Positions 34,151 through 42,350 of a stretch of 64,000 nucleotides of DNA are shown piece after piece. The stretch comes from Actinomadura opuntiae. GTDB taxonomy: Bacteria > Actinomycetota > Actinomycetes > Streptosporangiales > Streptosporangiaceae. Positions within the stretch are counted from its first letter, which is position 1, and each line of letters begins with the position of its first letter. The position numbers were made by a program, and so were the translations under genes. The notes under the pieces were generated by a model that was not told the origin of the DNA, made no database searches, and was given only the letters and a program-made list of their open reading frames with translations. Location of the stretch: the NCBI RefSeq assembly GCF_030283205.1, contig NZ_JASNWF010000034.1, positions 1 to 64,000 on the forward strand. The letters are read 5' to 3'.

Positions 34151-35091
34151 CCGCCGCCGCGACGCCGGAGGCGCCACGGCCCGTCGCGCCCGCCGGCCCG
34201 GAGCCCGGTCCGGCCCGCACCCTCTGGGGCCGCTGGTGGTTCGGGCCGGTCCCGCGCGCCCGCGTCGCCTGGCTGCGGATCCTCGGGTACGCGTTCCTGC
34301 CGTTCGACATGCTGCTGCTGACCGGCAGCTCGCTGGCGCACGCCCGGCTGCCCGCCGACCTGTACCGCCCGGTGCTGCTCGGCCGGCTACTGCACCTGCC
34401 CGCGCCGACGCCCGCCGCGATGTACACCCTGCTGGCCGTCACGCTCGCGGCCGGTTTCGCCGCGGCGACGGGCCGGTTCCTGCCGCGGCTGACCGGCTAC
34501 GTCTGCGCGTGCGGGTACCTGTGGTGGGTCACGATCAGCATGTCGTACGGGAAGGTCGACCACGACCACCTCGCGCTCGTGGTGGCGCTGTTCGTGCTGC
34601 CGAGCGTGGGACGGGCCAGGATCGACGACGAGCGCGGCTGCGAGGCGTCCGCGTGGGCGGTGCGCGGCATCCAGGTCTCGGTGGTGGCCGCCTACTTCCT
34701 GTCCATGTGGGCGAAGGTGAGGATCGGCGGGTTCCCCGAGTGGCCGAACGGGGCGACCGTGCAGTGGGCGCTGAGCCGGCGCGGGACGGCGTTCGGCCGC
34801 AGCCTCATCGACTACCCGCTGGTGCTGAAGGCCAGCCAGTGGTTCATGTTCACCGCTGAGGCGATCTCCCCGGTGCTGCTGTTCCTGCGCGGCCGGCCGC
34901 TGTACCTGTTCGTGCTGTTCTTCGCGGGGTTCCACGCCGTCACCTACGCGCTGATGAGCATCCACTTCCTGCCGCACGCGATCTGGCTGGCGGCGTTCCT
35001 GCCGCTGGAGAAGCTGACCGGGCGGCTGCCGGCGCGGCTGCGCCGCGTCCTCGGCGCGCGGGCGGGCACGGCCGCGCCCGAGGCGGCCTGA
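34147..35091 (+). CDS. HTTM-type polytopic membrane protein
   Basis: A 314-residue protein with about eight hydrophobic segments between residues 35 and 295. The pattern ARVAWLRILGYAFLPFDML at the start, YGKVDHDHLALVVALFVLP with its HDH, and FHAVTYALMSIHFLP are typical of the HTTM family, which is distantly related to vitamin K-dependent gamma-carboxylase. Function in bacteria is not established. It overlaps the preceding small protein by GTGA and converges with the DCC protein only 13 bases away. Confidence 0.82.
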   Translation: MTAAATPEAPRPVAPAGPEPGPARTLWGRWWFGPVPRARVAWLRILGYAFLPFDMLLLTGSSLAHARLPADLYRPVLLGRLLHLPAPTPAAMYTLLAVTLAAGFAAATGRFLPRLTGYVCACGYLWWVTISMSYGKVDHDHLALVVALFVLPSVGRARIDDERGCEASAWAVRGIQVSVVAAYFLSMWAKVRIGGFPEWPNGATVQWALSRRGTAFGRSLIDYPLVLKASQWFMFTAEAISPVLLFLRGRPLYLFVLFFAGFHAVTYALMSIHFLPHAIWLAAFLPLEKLTGRLPARLRRVLGARAGTAAPEAA

Positions 35092-35104
35092 GGGCCGGTG
35101 GCGG

Positions 35105-35518
35105 TCAGCCCTGGGCGCCGGGCCGCTGCGCGGCGGGCAGCATGCAGGCGGCCGTGCCGCCGGGCATCCGCTGCCGGTTGTTCGCGACGAGCCGGTACAC
35201 GGCGTGCGCCAGCCAGCTCACCGGAGGCGTCCGCATGACGACGCCGGGGACGCGCCAGACGCCGCCCGCAGCGGTCAGCAGCCGTCCGATGGCCTCCGCG
35301 CCGCCGCTGACGCGCCCGGCCCGGTCGACCCACAGCACCTCGTGCTCCGCGCGCTCCTGCGTGGTGCCGAGCGCGGCGAGGTCGGCGAACTGGAACGCGA
35401 TGACCTCGGCGTCCACGGGGACGCGGCGTTCGAGGAACCGCACCGAGGTGGTGCAGAACCCGCAGTCGCCGTCGTAGACCAGCACCGGCCGCTCGCGTCG
35501 CGTCATGGCGTCCATCAT
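35105..35518 (-). CDS. DCC family thiol-disulfide oxidoreductase (DUF393)
   Basis: The 137-residue protein has the DCC motif DGDCGFCTTSVRFL near residues 17-30, in which the CGFC pair forms a thioredoxin-like redox centre. The rest follows the DUF393 pattern with FQFADL and VLWVDRAGRVSGGAEAIGRLL. ATG 35518 has GGAGG 7 bases upstream. DUF393 and HTTM domains are often neighbours or fused in other bacteria, so the convergent arrangement with the HTTM gene here is meaningful. Confidence 0.88.
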   Translation of the reverse strand: MMDAMTRRERPVLVYDGDCGFCTTSVRFLERRVPVDAEVIAFQFADLAALGTTQERAEHEVLWVDRAGRVSGGAEAIGRLLTAAGGVWRVPGVVMRTPPVSWLAHAVYRLVANNRQRMPGGTAACMLPAAQRPGAQG

Positions 35519-35554
35519 GCCGTGGCCTCCGACCGCTCGTGCGCGAGGGGACCG

Positions 35555-36178
35555 TCAGTCCTGCGGCCAGGCGTCGGCGAGGATCTGCCGGGTGTCGCGC
35601 AGCAACTGCGGCAGCACCCTGGTGTGCCCGACGACCGGCATGAAGTTGGTGTCGCCGCCCCACCGCGGCACCACGTGCTGGTGCAGGTGGGCGGCGATGC
35701 CGGCCCCGGCGACCAGGCCGAGGTTCATGCCGACGTTGAACCCCTGCGCGCCGCTGGCCTTGCGCAGCGCGGCCAGCGAGCGGCGGGTGAAGACGGCCAG
35801 CTCGGTGTACTCCGGCTCGTCGAGCTCGCCGTAGTCGGCCACGTGCCGGTACGGGACGACCATGAGGTGGCCGGAGTTGTAGGGGTAGAGGTTCAGGACG
35901 GTGAACACCGACCGGCCGCGCGCCACGACGAGGCCGTCCTCGTCGGTCATCGCCGGGATCTCGCAGAACGGGCAGCCCTCCCCGGCGCCCGGGCCGGTGG
36001 GCTTGTTCTCGCCCTTGATGTAGGCCATCCGGTGCGGGGTCCACAGCCGCTGGAAGTGGTCGGGCGCGCCCGCGCCGCCCCGCTCCTCCTCCAGGCGCGG
36101 CCGGCGCTCCCCGGCGCCCGGCCCGGACGCCTCGTCGCGCCCCTGCTGGTCCACGGGCTTCTCCGGCTCTGCGGTCAA
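35555..36178 (-). CDS. HIT family nucleotide hydrolase/transferase
   Basis: The 207-residue protein belongs to the actinobacterial HIT branch beside pgsA/thrS (Rv2613c), related to AP4A phosphorylases. It has the HIT triad AHLHQHVVPRW, an N-terminal zinc-like CPFCEI, and YPYNSGHLMVVPYRH. I set the start at TTG 36178, because AGGAG lies 9 bases upstream and the conserved FQRLWTPHRMAYI segment would be lost at the internal ATG (36029). Substrate probably dinucleoside polyphosphates (inference). Confidence 0.88.
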   Translation of the reverse strand: MTAEPEKPVDQQGRDEASGPGAGERRPRLEEERGGAGAPDHFQRLWTPHRMAYIKGENKPTGPGAGEGCPFCEIPAMTDEDGLVVARGRSVFTVLNLYPYNSGHLMVVPYRHVADYGELDEPEYTELAVFTRRSLAALRKASGAQGFNVGMNLGLVAGAGIAAHLHQHVVPRWGGDTNFMPVVGHTRVLPQLLRDTRQILADAWPQD

Positions 36179-36213
36179 GGCGGCGGTCTCCTTTTGTTCA
36201 CGGCCTGACCAGC

Positions 36214-36219
36214 AGCATA
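36214..36219 (-). promoter_or_regulatory. putative -10 box of the HIT gene
   Basis: TATGCT on the minus strand would place transcription start near 36207, about 29 bases before the TTG start. It lies in the divergent gap shared with the Asp23 gene. Confidence 0.4.
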
Positions 36220-36352
36220 GAGAGAGGAGCCCGCGGGCACGTAGCCGGGCTGCCCCGCGGCCGCGGCGGACGCGCCCGCGAACGGGGGCCTGCGTGACGT
36301 ATCGTCGCTGTCTCCGACACCATGGTCGTCCAGCCGACCAGTGGGAGCGATC

Positions 36353-36919
36353 ATGAGCGAGCTCGACAAGGGCCGCGCCGCGGACGGCGCCGAACCGCAC
36401 CCGGGGGCGGGGTCGATGCCGTTCTTCCCCGGGGCGTCCGGCCGGCCGGTGGCGCCGCCGCTGCCCGCGTCCCCGCCGGGGCCGTCCGCCCCGGCCTCGT
36501 CCGCGGGCGCGCCGCCCGCCCGGTCCGCGCCGACCGCGTCCGCCGCGCCGCCGGTGGAGGGGCGGATCATGATCGGTGACGAGATCGCCGAGAAGGTCGC
36601 GGTGCTGGCCGCGACGGAGGCCGGCGGCGTCTGCGCGCTCGGCTCCGGGGTGCGGGTCCGCCGCTCGGGCGACGCGGTCACCGTCGACGTCGGCGTCGTG
36701 GTGGAGTACGGCCACGTGATCATGGACGTGGCGGCGGCGGTGCAGGCCGAGGTGGCGCGGATGACGGGGCTGATGCTGGGCGCGCGGGTCGCGGCGGTCA
36801 ACGTGTCGGTCGAGGACGTCCGCCGCTCGCCGGGAGCGGGATCCGGCGAGGCGGGCGCCGGCGGGGCCGCTCCCCTCCCGCCCATGGGAACGGGCCCGGG
36901 CGCAGGACACGCACTCTAG
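36353..36919 (+). CDS. Asp23/Gls24 family envelope stress protein
   Basis: The 188-residue protein has a disordered Pro/Ala/Ser-rich first third (about residues 10-72) and an Asp23 domain (about 75-160) with IMIGDEIAEKVAVLAATEAGGVCAL and VDVGVVVEYGHVIMDVAAAVQ. It ends in a Gly/Pro tail. Asp23 proteins associate with the membrane and are linked to envelope stress and alkaline shock. GGGAG precedes the ATG. Divergent from the HIT gene. Confidence 0.88.
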   Translation: MSELDKGRAADGAEPHPGAGSMPFFPGASGRPVAPPLPASPPGPSAPASSAGAPPARSAPTASAAPPVEGRIMIGDEIAEKVAVLAATEAGGVCALGSGVRVRRSGDAVTVDVGVVVEYGHVIMDVAAAVQAEVARMTGLMLGARVAAVNVSVEDVRRSPGAGSGEAGAGGAAPLPPMGTGPGAGHAL

Positions 36920-36954
36920 GCCCGCCCCGTCCGCATACCAAGCGGTTTCCGGCG

Positions 36955-37569
36955 TCAGGCGGGCCGCGCGTAGCAGTTCTGCATGGCCACCCCGACCGAC
37001 ACGGTCGTCACCTTCACCTTCTGGACGAGGCCGGCGGAGACGTTCTTGAACCGGAAGGTGTGCGGCTTCCCGCCCGCGACGCTGCTCTGCCGCGTCTGCA
37101 TGGCGTGCCCCTTGATCGACATCTCGACGCGGACGAGGCCGCTGGCGGAGACGGTGATGGTCACGTCGACGTTCCCGCCGGAGGCGCGGTAGAAGGCCGT
37201 CCCCTGCGGGCACCAGTCGGTGCCGCCGGCCTGGTTCTGGTCGGGGAGCTGCATGCCGCCGCCCTGGCCGCCCCCGGTGTACGGGCTGCCTCCGCTGCTC
37301 TGCGGGACGGGGTTGGACGGCGTCACGGGCTGCCCGGACGGGCCGGGGACGACGCCCTGGCCCACCGCGGGCGACGAGCCGGGATCCGCCGTCCCGGTGG
37401 CGCCGGTGGCACCGGTGCCGGTGCCGTCGTGCTTGTTGTCGAGCAGCGGCACGAGGAGCACCACGAGAGCGGCCGCCACGAGCAGCACGGCGCCCCCGTA
37501 GCCGGCGACCCGGCCCCAGATCGAGCGCGCCCGCCGCGGCCCCCGCCGCCGCGGCCTCGTGGACTTCAT
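36955..37569 (-). CDS. membrane-anchored secreted protein of unknown function
   Basis: The 204-residue product has an Arg/Lys-rich start (residues 1-20), a membrane helix (about 24-44), a Gly/Thr/Pro/Ser-rich linker to about residue 110, and a C-terminal domain with DWCPQGTAFYRASGGNVDVTITV and a final NCYARPA. The two cysteines probably form a disulfide outside the cell. The beta-rich domain has no family I recognise. ATG 37569 with GAGAGG 6 bases upstream is preferred to the earlier ATG at 37596. Confidence 0.78.
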   Translation of the reverse strand: MKSTRPRRRGPRRARSIWGRVAGYGGAVLLVAAALVVLLVPLLDNKHDGTGTGATGATGTADPGSSPAVGQGVVPGPSGQPVTPSNPVPQSSGGSPYTGGGQGGGMQLPDQNQAGGTDWCPQGTAFYRASGGNVDVTITVSASGLVRVEMSIKGHAMQTRQSSVAGGKPHTFRFKNVSAGLVQKVKVTTVSVGVAMQNCYARPA

Positions 37570-37684
37570 CTCGGTCCTCTCCCCGGTCCGTGGCACGTGA
37601 CCGTTGAGGCTACCAACTCCGCGGATCCCCCATGTCCCCCATGCGCAGGTCCGCCCGAGGCCCCGCCCGGACCGGCCGCCGCGC

Positions 37685-37893
37685 TCACGCCAGCAGCCGC
37701 CGGGTCAGCTCCGCCAGGCCCCGTGCCACCTCGCCGGGCCCGTGCAGCGGCGCGACGACATGGCTGACGGTGACCCGCATCAGCATGACTCCGGCGGCCC
37801 GCGCCACCTGGGCGAGGCGCAGCGCGTCCCAGTCGCCGGTCGCCACCATCGCGGAGGTCGCGTCGAGCAGCCGCTCCAGCGGAACGTCCCGTG
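37685..37893 (-). pseudogene. 3' remnant of a TetR-type regulator
   Basis: About 70 codons with strong third-position GC read LLDATSAMVATGDWD...VTVSHVVAPLHGPGEVARGLAELTRRLLA, like the C-terminal helices of a TetR-family regulator. The frame extends further right, but there it only mirrors the oppositely oriented gene remnant at 37897-38425. No helix-turn-helix is present. The regulator has therefore lost its 5' part. The family call rests on a short, variable region and is moderate. Confidence 0.5.
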
Positions 37894-37896
37894 GAC

Positions 37897-38425
37897 ACAT
37901 CCCGCGCACCTGAGCGGCGGCGCCTGGAGCGAGGTCCCCGCGCCACCGCTCAAGTGCGTCTACGCGCTCGACGCGGACGGCGCGGGCACGTGGGCCGCCG
38001 GGTACGGCGACCGCGCCAACGGCGGCTCGGCCGTCTACCGCTGGTCCGGCGGGACGTGGGCGCCGCAGGCCACCGGCGCGGCGGACGTCCGCGTCATCAG
38101 GCAGCGGACACCGTACGACGTGTTGGCCGTGGGCGACGCCGGCGCCTACCACTGGGACGGGTCCGGCTGGCAGCGGAGACCGGGGCCGGACGGCGTCCGG
38201 TTCACCGGGGCGCTCGCCGACGGCGGCGCGAGCGGCGTCCGGGCGGTCGGAGTGCGGCGGAACGCCCCGAGCGGCTCGGTCCTGCTGCACCACACCGACG
38301 GCGCCTGGCGGACGGAGATCGACACCGACGCGGTCTTCAGCGGGCTCACGCGCGTCCTGGGCACCCGGACGCTGTGGGCGGTCGGCGCCCGGGCCGGCAA
38401 GCCCTGCGTGCTCTCCAAGGACTGA
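37897..38425 (+). pseudogene. 5'-truncated gene for a Trp/Gly-repeat (beta-propeller-like) protein
   Basis: From about 37897 the plus strand codes well (GGAWSEVPAPPLKCVYALDADGAGTWAAGYGD...) and shows repeated units such as VYRWSGGTWAPQAT, AYHWDGSGWQRRPG and LLHHTDGAWRTEID. These spaced Trp/Gly motifs are typical of secreted repeat or propeller domains. No credible start or ribosome site exists: left of 37897 the frame runs antisense through the regulator remnant. The end KPCVLSKD and stop look genuine. It is probably the last third of a larger protein. Confidence 0.55.
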
Positions 38426-38435
38426 CGGGCCCCCT

Positions 38436-38467
38436 CGGCCGCGCCCGCACGGGGGCGGGCGCGGCCG
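38436..38467. terminator. bidirectional hairpin between the repeat-protein remnant and thrS
   Basis: CGGCCGCGCCCGC (38436-38448) pairs perfectly with 38455-38467 across a 6-base loop. It lies 13 bases before the thrS stop and 11 after the plus-strand stop, so it can terminate both. Confidence 0.7.
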
Positions 38468-38480
38468 GGGGCGGCACCGT

Positions 38481-40466
38481 TCAGATCTGGACGCGGGCCT
38501 CCACGGGCTTGACGATCTCCTCGACGGCCTCGTCGATCGGCACGCCGTTCTTCTGCTCGCCGTTGCGGTAGCGGAACGACACCGCGTCCTTGGCGACGTC
38601 GTCGTCGCCCGCGAGCAGCATGTAGGGGATCTTCTGCTTCTGCGCGTTGCGGATCTTCTTCTGCATCCGGTCGGAGGAGGAGTCGACCTCCACCCGGACG
38701 CCGCGCTCGCGCAGCCGCGCGGCGACCTTCTCCAGGTGCGGGACGTGCGCGTCGCCGATCGGGATGCCGACCGCCTGCACCGGCGACAGCCACGGCGGCA
38801 TCGCGCCGGCGTAGTGCTCGACCAGCACGCCCAGGAACCGCTCGACCGACCCGAACAGCGCGCGGTGGATCATCGCCGGGGTCTGCCGGGTGCCGTCGGC
38901 CGCCTGGTACTCCAGCCCGAACCGCTTCGGCTGGTTGAAGTCCAGCTGGATGGTGGACAGCTGCCAGGTCCGGCCGATCGCGTCTTTGGCCTGCACGGAG
39001 ATCTTCGGGCCGTAGAACGCGGCGCCGCCCGGGTCGTCCACCAGGTCCAGGCCGGACTCCTCGGCGGCCTGGCGCAGCGCCTCGGTCGCCTCCGCCCAGT
39101 CGGCCTCGTCGCCGATGAACTTGTCGGAGTCGTCCCGGGTGGACAGCTCCAGGTAGAACTCCGAGAGGCCGAAGTCGCGCAGGACGCTCAGCACGAAGGA
39201 CAGCAGCGACTTGATCTCGTCGCCCATCTGCTCCTTGGTGGTGTAGATGTGCGAGTCGTCCTGGGTCATGCCGCGCACGCGGGTGAGGCCGTGCACCACG
39301 CCCGACTTCTCGTACCGGTACACCGAGCCGAACTCGCACAGCCGCAGCGGCAGCTCGCGGTACGACCGCCCGCGCGCCCGGAAGATCAGGTTGTGCATCG
39401 GGCAGTTCATCGGCTTGACGCGGTACTCGACCTCGTCCACCTCGAACGGCGGGAACATGTCGTCGCCGTAGTAGGGCAGGTGGCCGGAGATCTCGAACAG
39501 CGACGACTTGGTGATGTGCGGGGTGTTGACGAACTCGTAGCCCGCCTCCTGCTGCCGCCGCCGCATGTAGTCCTCCATCTCCTTGCGGATGATTCCGCCC
39601 TTGGGATGGAAGATGGGCAGGCCGCTGCCGAGCTCCGGCGGGAAGGAGAACAGGTCGAGTTCGGCGCCGAGCCTGCGGTGGTCGCGCTTCTCGGCCTCCT
39701 CCAGGAACTTCAGGTACTCGTCCTGCTTCTCGCGGCTCTCCCATGCGGTGCCGTAGATGCGCTGCAGCTGCGGGTTCTTCTCGCTGCCGCGCCAGTACGC
39801 GCCGCCCGACCGCATCAGCTTGAACGCCGGGATCACGCGGGTGGACGGCAGGTGCGGGCCGCGGCACAGGTCCTTCCAGCGCAGCTCGCCGGACTTGGCG
39901 TCGAGGTTGTCGTAGATGGTCAGCTCGGCGCCGCCCACCTCCACGTTCGCGCCGTCCGCCGCTTCCTCGACCGGGCCGGAGCCCTTGAGGCCGATGAGCT
40001 CCAGCTTGTAGGGCTCGGCGGCCAGCTCGGCGCGGGCGTCGTCGTCGGAGACCGGGCGGCGGGAGAACCGCTGGCCCTGCTTGACGATCTCGCGCATCCG
40101 CTTCTCGATGCGCTTGAGGTCGTCGGGGGTGAACGGCTCGGCGACGTCGAAGTCGTAGTAGAAGCCGTTCTCGACCGGCGGGCCGATGCCGAGCTTGGCC
40201 TCGGGGAACAGCTCCTGCACGGCCTGCGCCATGACGTGCGCGGCGGAGTGCCGCATGATGGCCCGGCCGTCGTCGGAGCCGATCTCGACGGGCTCGACGG
40301 CGTCGCCGTCGTGCAGCTCGCCGGCCAGGTCGCGCAGCTCACCGTTGACCCGGGCGGCGATCACGGTGCGGCCGTCGGCGTCCAGTGCCTGTCCCGCGGT
40401 GGTGCCCGCCGGCACCGCCCGCTCGCTCCCGTCGAGGGTGATGCGCAGCTCAGACACGGTGGACAC
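38481..40466 (-). CDS. thrS: threonyl-tRNA synthetase
   Basis: The 661-residue class II synthetase has the N-terminal TGS domain (1-65), the editing/second additional domain with MRHSAAHVMAQAVQELFP and the zinc-type histidines, the catalytic core with MNCPMHNLIFR (zinc Cys), LRLCEFGSVYRYEKSGVVHGL and IHRALFGSVERFLGVLVEH, and the anticodon domain at the end. GTG 40466 has GGAG 5 bases upstream and fits homologues; an in-frame ATG at 40550 with AGGAG is a possible longer start. A leader with Thr codons and a terminator precede it. Confidence 0.96.
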   Translation of the reverse strand: MSTVSELRITLDGSERAVPAGTTAGQALDADGRTVIAARVNGELRDLAGELHDGDAVEPVEIGSDDGRAIMRHSAAHVMAQAVQELFPEAKLGIGPPVENGFYYDFDVAEPFTPDDLKRIEKRMREIVKQGQRFSRRPVSDDDARAELAAEPYKLELIGLKGSGPVEEAADGANVEVGGAELTIYDNLDAKSGELRWKDLCRGPHLPSTRVIPAFKLMRSGGAYWRGSEKNPQLQRIYGTAWESREKQDEYLKFLEEAEKRDHRRLGAELDLFSFPPELGSGLPIFHPKGGIIRKEMEDYMRRRQQEAGYEFVNTPHITKSSLFEISGHLPYYGDDMFPPFEVDEVEYRVKPMNCPMHNLIFRARGRSYRELPLRLCEFGSVYRYEKSGVVHGLTRVRGMTQDDSHIYTTKEQMGDEIKSLLSFVLSVLRDFGLSEFYLELSTRDDSDKFIGDEADWAEATEALRQAAEESGLDLVDDPGGAAFYGPKISVQAKDAIGRTWQLSTIQLDFNQPKRFGLEYQAADGTRQTPAMIHRALFGSVERFLGVLVEHYAGAMPPWLSPVQAVGIPIGDAHVPHLEKVAARLRERGVRVEVDSSSDRMQKKIRNAQKQKIPYMLLAGDDDVAKDAVSFRYRNGEQKNGVPIDEAVEEIVKPVEARVQI

Positions 40467-40604
40467 GGGTACTCCTCGTGATGGTGGGTTGGGATCGACG
40501 GGTTCCGATGCTATCGACTCGGGGTGTCGCCCGGACGCATCCGGTTCCATCGGCCTGCTCCTGTCCTCCTCGTGGGAGGTCCCGCGGCGACCCCGGAAAG
40601 CGGC

Positions 40605-40634
40605 GAAGGCCCCGGGATCGCTCCCGGGGCCTTC
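40605..40634 (-). terminator. attenuator hairpin upstream of thrS
   Basis: GAAGGCCCCGGG (40605-40616) pairs perfectly with 40623-40634, loop 6 bases, 12-bp stem. On the minus strand it begins 13 bases after the stop of the Thr leader peptide and 138 bases before the thrS start. CTTT follows shortly, a weak T-tract. Position and stability fit a conditional terminator. Confidence 0.75.
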
Positions 40635-40647
40635 ACAGCGTGCGATG

Positions 40648-40719
40648 TCAGTGCATGCGGCCGTGGCGCCGGGGGCGACCCGGCGTCGTCGTCTGGAACG
40701 CGTGCGATACGGCCTGCAT
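40648..40719 (-). CDS. putative thrS leader peptide with three consecutive Thr codons
   Basis: A 23-codon frame starts at ATG 40719 and reads MQAVSHAFQTTTPGRPRR and so on to TGA. Codons 10-12 are ACG ACG ACG, followed by Pro-Gly and a basic tail. It lies between a predicted promoter and a terminator hairpin, upstream of thrS, so a ribosome slowed at the Thr codons could control the terminator. The first bases (40709-40719) are complementary, with one bulge, to 40655-40664 near the peptide end, a possible competing stem. In-frame stops isolate it from thrS. No ribosome site is seen; see the promoter entry. Confidence 0.6.
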   Translation of the reverse strand: MQAVSHAFQTTTPGRPRRHGRMH

Positions 40720-40725
40720 GGGCCC

Positions 40726-40731
40726 ATCGTA
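40726..40731 (-). promoter_or_regulatory. -10 box giving a leaderless thrS leader mRNA
   Basis: TACGAT on the minus strand ends 6 bases before the A of the leader ATG (40719). With the usual 6-7 base distance, transcription would begin at the start codon itself. No good -35 is visible. Confidence 0.5.
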
Positions 40732-40763
40732 ACCGAAGGGCGCCCCCTGCGGCAGCACGGTTT

Positions 40764-40796
40764 CCGCGGTCACGCGCGGGCCGCGCGTGACCGCGG
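40764..40796 (-). terminator. 16-bp palindrome overlapping the sugar-porter stop
   Basis: CCGCGGTCACGCGCGG (40764-40779) is perfectly complementary to 40781-40796. The transporter TGA (40770-40772) lies in the distal arm, and AAACC follows. It separates the transporter from the thrS promoter. Confidence 0.7.
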
Positions 40797-42245
40797 CCGT
40801 TCGAGATGGTCCATGTCCTCCAGCTCGCGTCCCTTCGTCTCCGGGACGGCCCGGATCACGAAGAAGAACGCCAGCACGGAGAACGCGGTGTACAGGCCGT
40901 AGGCCAAGCTGAGCGAGAAGCCGGAGATGCCGGGGAACGTCGTCGTGACCACCCAGTTGGCGAGCCACTGCGCGGCGGCGGCGACGGCCAGCGCCGACGC
41001 CCGGATGAAGTTGTTGAACATCTCGCCGAGCATCACCCATACGACCGGGCCCCAGGTGGCGGCGAAGGCGGCGACGAAGACGTTCGCGGCGACGAGCGCG
41101 ATCGGCCCGGCGGCGCCGCTCAGCTCCGGCTTGCCGTCCACGACGTGGGCGGTGGAGAAGCAGACCGTCAGCGTCCCGAGCGACAGCGCCATGCCCGCCG
41201 CGCCGCCGAGCAGCAGCGGGCGCCGCCCGACCCGGTCGACCAGCGCGATCGCGACCAGCGTGAACGCCACGTTGACGATGGAGTTGATCACCGAGGTGAG
41301 CATCGCGTTGCTCTCGGAGAAGCCGACCGCCTGCCACAGCGAGGACGAGTAGTAGAAGATCACGTTGATGCCGACGAACTGCTGGAAGACCGACAGCAGG
41401 ATGCCGACCCACACGATCGGCAGCAGCCCGAGCCGCGAGCCGCGCAGGTCGCGCAGGTGCACCGGGCGGTCCTCGGCGATCGACCGGACGATGTCCTTGA
41501 TCTTGCCGTCCACGTCGCCGCGGCCCATGACCCGCGCGAGCACCCGCCGCGCGTCGTTCATCTTGTGCTTCTTCACCAGGTAGCGCGGCGACTCGGGGAT
41601 GGTCGTGGCGATCACGCCCCAGAACACCGCGGGCACGGCCGCGCTGGCGAACATCCACCGCCAGGCGCCGCCGCCCCAGGGGAAGGTCCCGGTCGCGCCG
41701 CCGTCGGACACCTGCGCGATCACGTAGTCGACGACCAGCGCAGCGAAGATGCCGAGGACGATCGCCATCTGCTGCAGCGAGCCGAGCCGGCCGCGCAGCT
41801 CGGCGGGCGCGATCTCGGCGATGTAGGCGGGAGCGATGACGGACGCGGCGCCGATCGCCAGGCCGCCGACCAGCCGCCACGCGGTGAGGTCCACCGCGCT
41901 GAAGGCGAACGCCGAGCCGAGCGAGCTGATCACGAACAGGGCGGACGCGGCCAGCATCACCTTGACCCGGCCGATGCGGTCGCCGATCGGGCCGGCGAAC
42001 CAGGCGCCGGCCGCGCAGCCGAGCAGCGCCGCCGACACCACGAACCCGACCGCGAAGCCGCTCAGGTGGAAGGTGTCCTTGAGCGCGTCGACCGTCCCGT
42101 TGATGACCGAGGAGTCGTAACCGAACAGGAACCCGCCGAGGGCGGCGGCGCCCGCCAGGAGAGCGGCGGTCGCGGCGGAATGCGAGGGACCGCCGTGGTG
42201 CTCCCCCGCCGCCGTCGTGCTCGGTTCGCTGCCCGGTGTGCTCAT
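40770..42245 (-). CDS. MFS sugar porter family transporter
   Basis: The 491-residue protein has twelve predicted membrane helices and the sugar-porter signatures: FGYDSSVINGT in helix 1, DRIGRVKVM after helix 2, PESPRYLVKK before the central loop, QQFVGINVIFYYSSSLW in helix 7, DRVGRRPLLL after helix 8 and PETKGREL near the end. These are diagnostic of proton-coupled hexose or polyol uptake (XylE/GalP/IolT type). Exact sugar unknown. ATG 42245 fits the family start; ribosome site weak. It lies between thrS and the cysteine dioxygenase on the same strand but with terminators on both sides. Confidence 0.92.
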   Translation of the reverse strand: MSTPGSEPSTTAAGEHHGGPSHSAATAALLAGAAALGGFLFGYDSSVINGTVDALKDTFHLSGFAVGFVVSAALLGCAAGAWFAGPIGDRIGRVKVMLAASALFVISSLGSAFAFSAVDLTAWRLVGGLAIGAASVIAPAYIAEIAPAELRGRLGSLQQMAIVLGIFAALVVDYVIAQVSDGGATGTFPWGGGAWRWMFASAAVPAVFWGVIATTIPESPRYLVKKHKMNDARRVLARVMGRGDVDGKIKDIVRSIAEDRPVHLRDLRGSRLGLLPIVWVGILLSVFQQFVGINVIFYYSSSLWQAVGFSESNAMLTSVINSIVNVAFTLVAIALVDRVGRRPLLLGGAAGMALSLGTLTVCFSTAHVVDGKPELSGAAGPIALVAANVFVAAFAATWGPVVWVMLGEMFNNFIRASALAVAAAAQWLANWVVTTTFPGISGFSLSLAYGLYTAFSVLAFFFVIRAVPETKGRELEDMDHLERPRSRAARA

Positions 42246-42350
42246 GGAGCCGGATCTTCCCCGTAGGAAGGACCTTATGCGGCCCCGTTGCCCGGGCCCC
42301 ACCTCCGGATGGCGATTGCGAGACCGTGCGCTGGAACGCGGTTGGACGAG

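Noticed and set aside
40467..40727. thrS frame is open upstream to 40727 and could start before the attenuator
   Set aside because: The extra 87 codons encode a non-conserved Arg/Pro-rich stretch. The GTG at 40466 has a good ribosome site and matches homologues. ATG 40550 remains a weaker alternative.
40467..40769. T-box riboswitch before thrS
   Set aside because: I could not find the conserved T-box bulge sequence or a specifier-loop arrangement; a short Thr-rich ORF and a terminator explain the region better.
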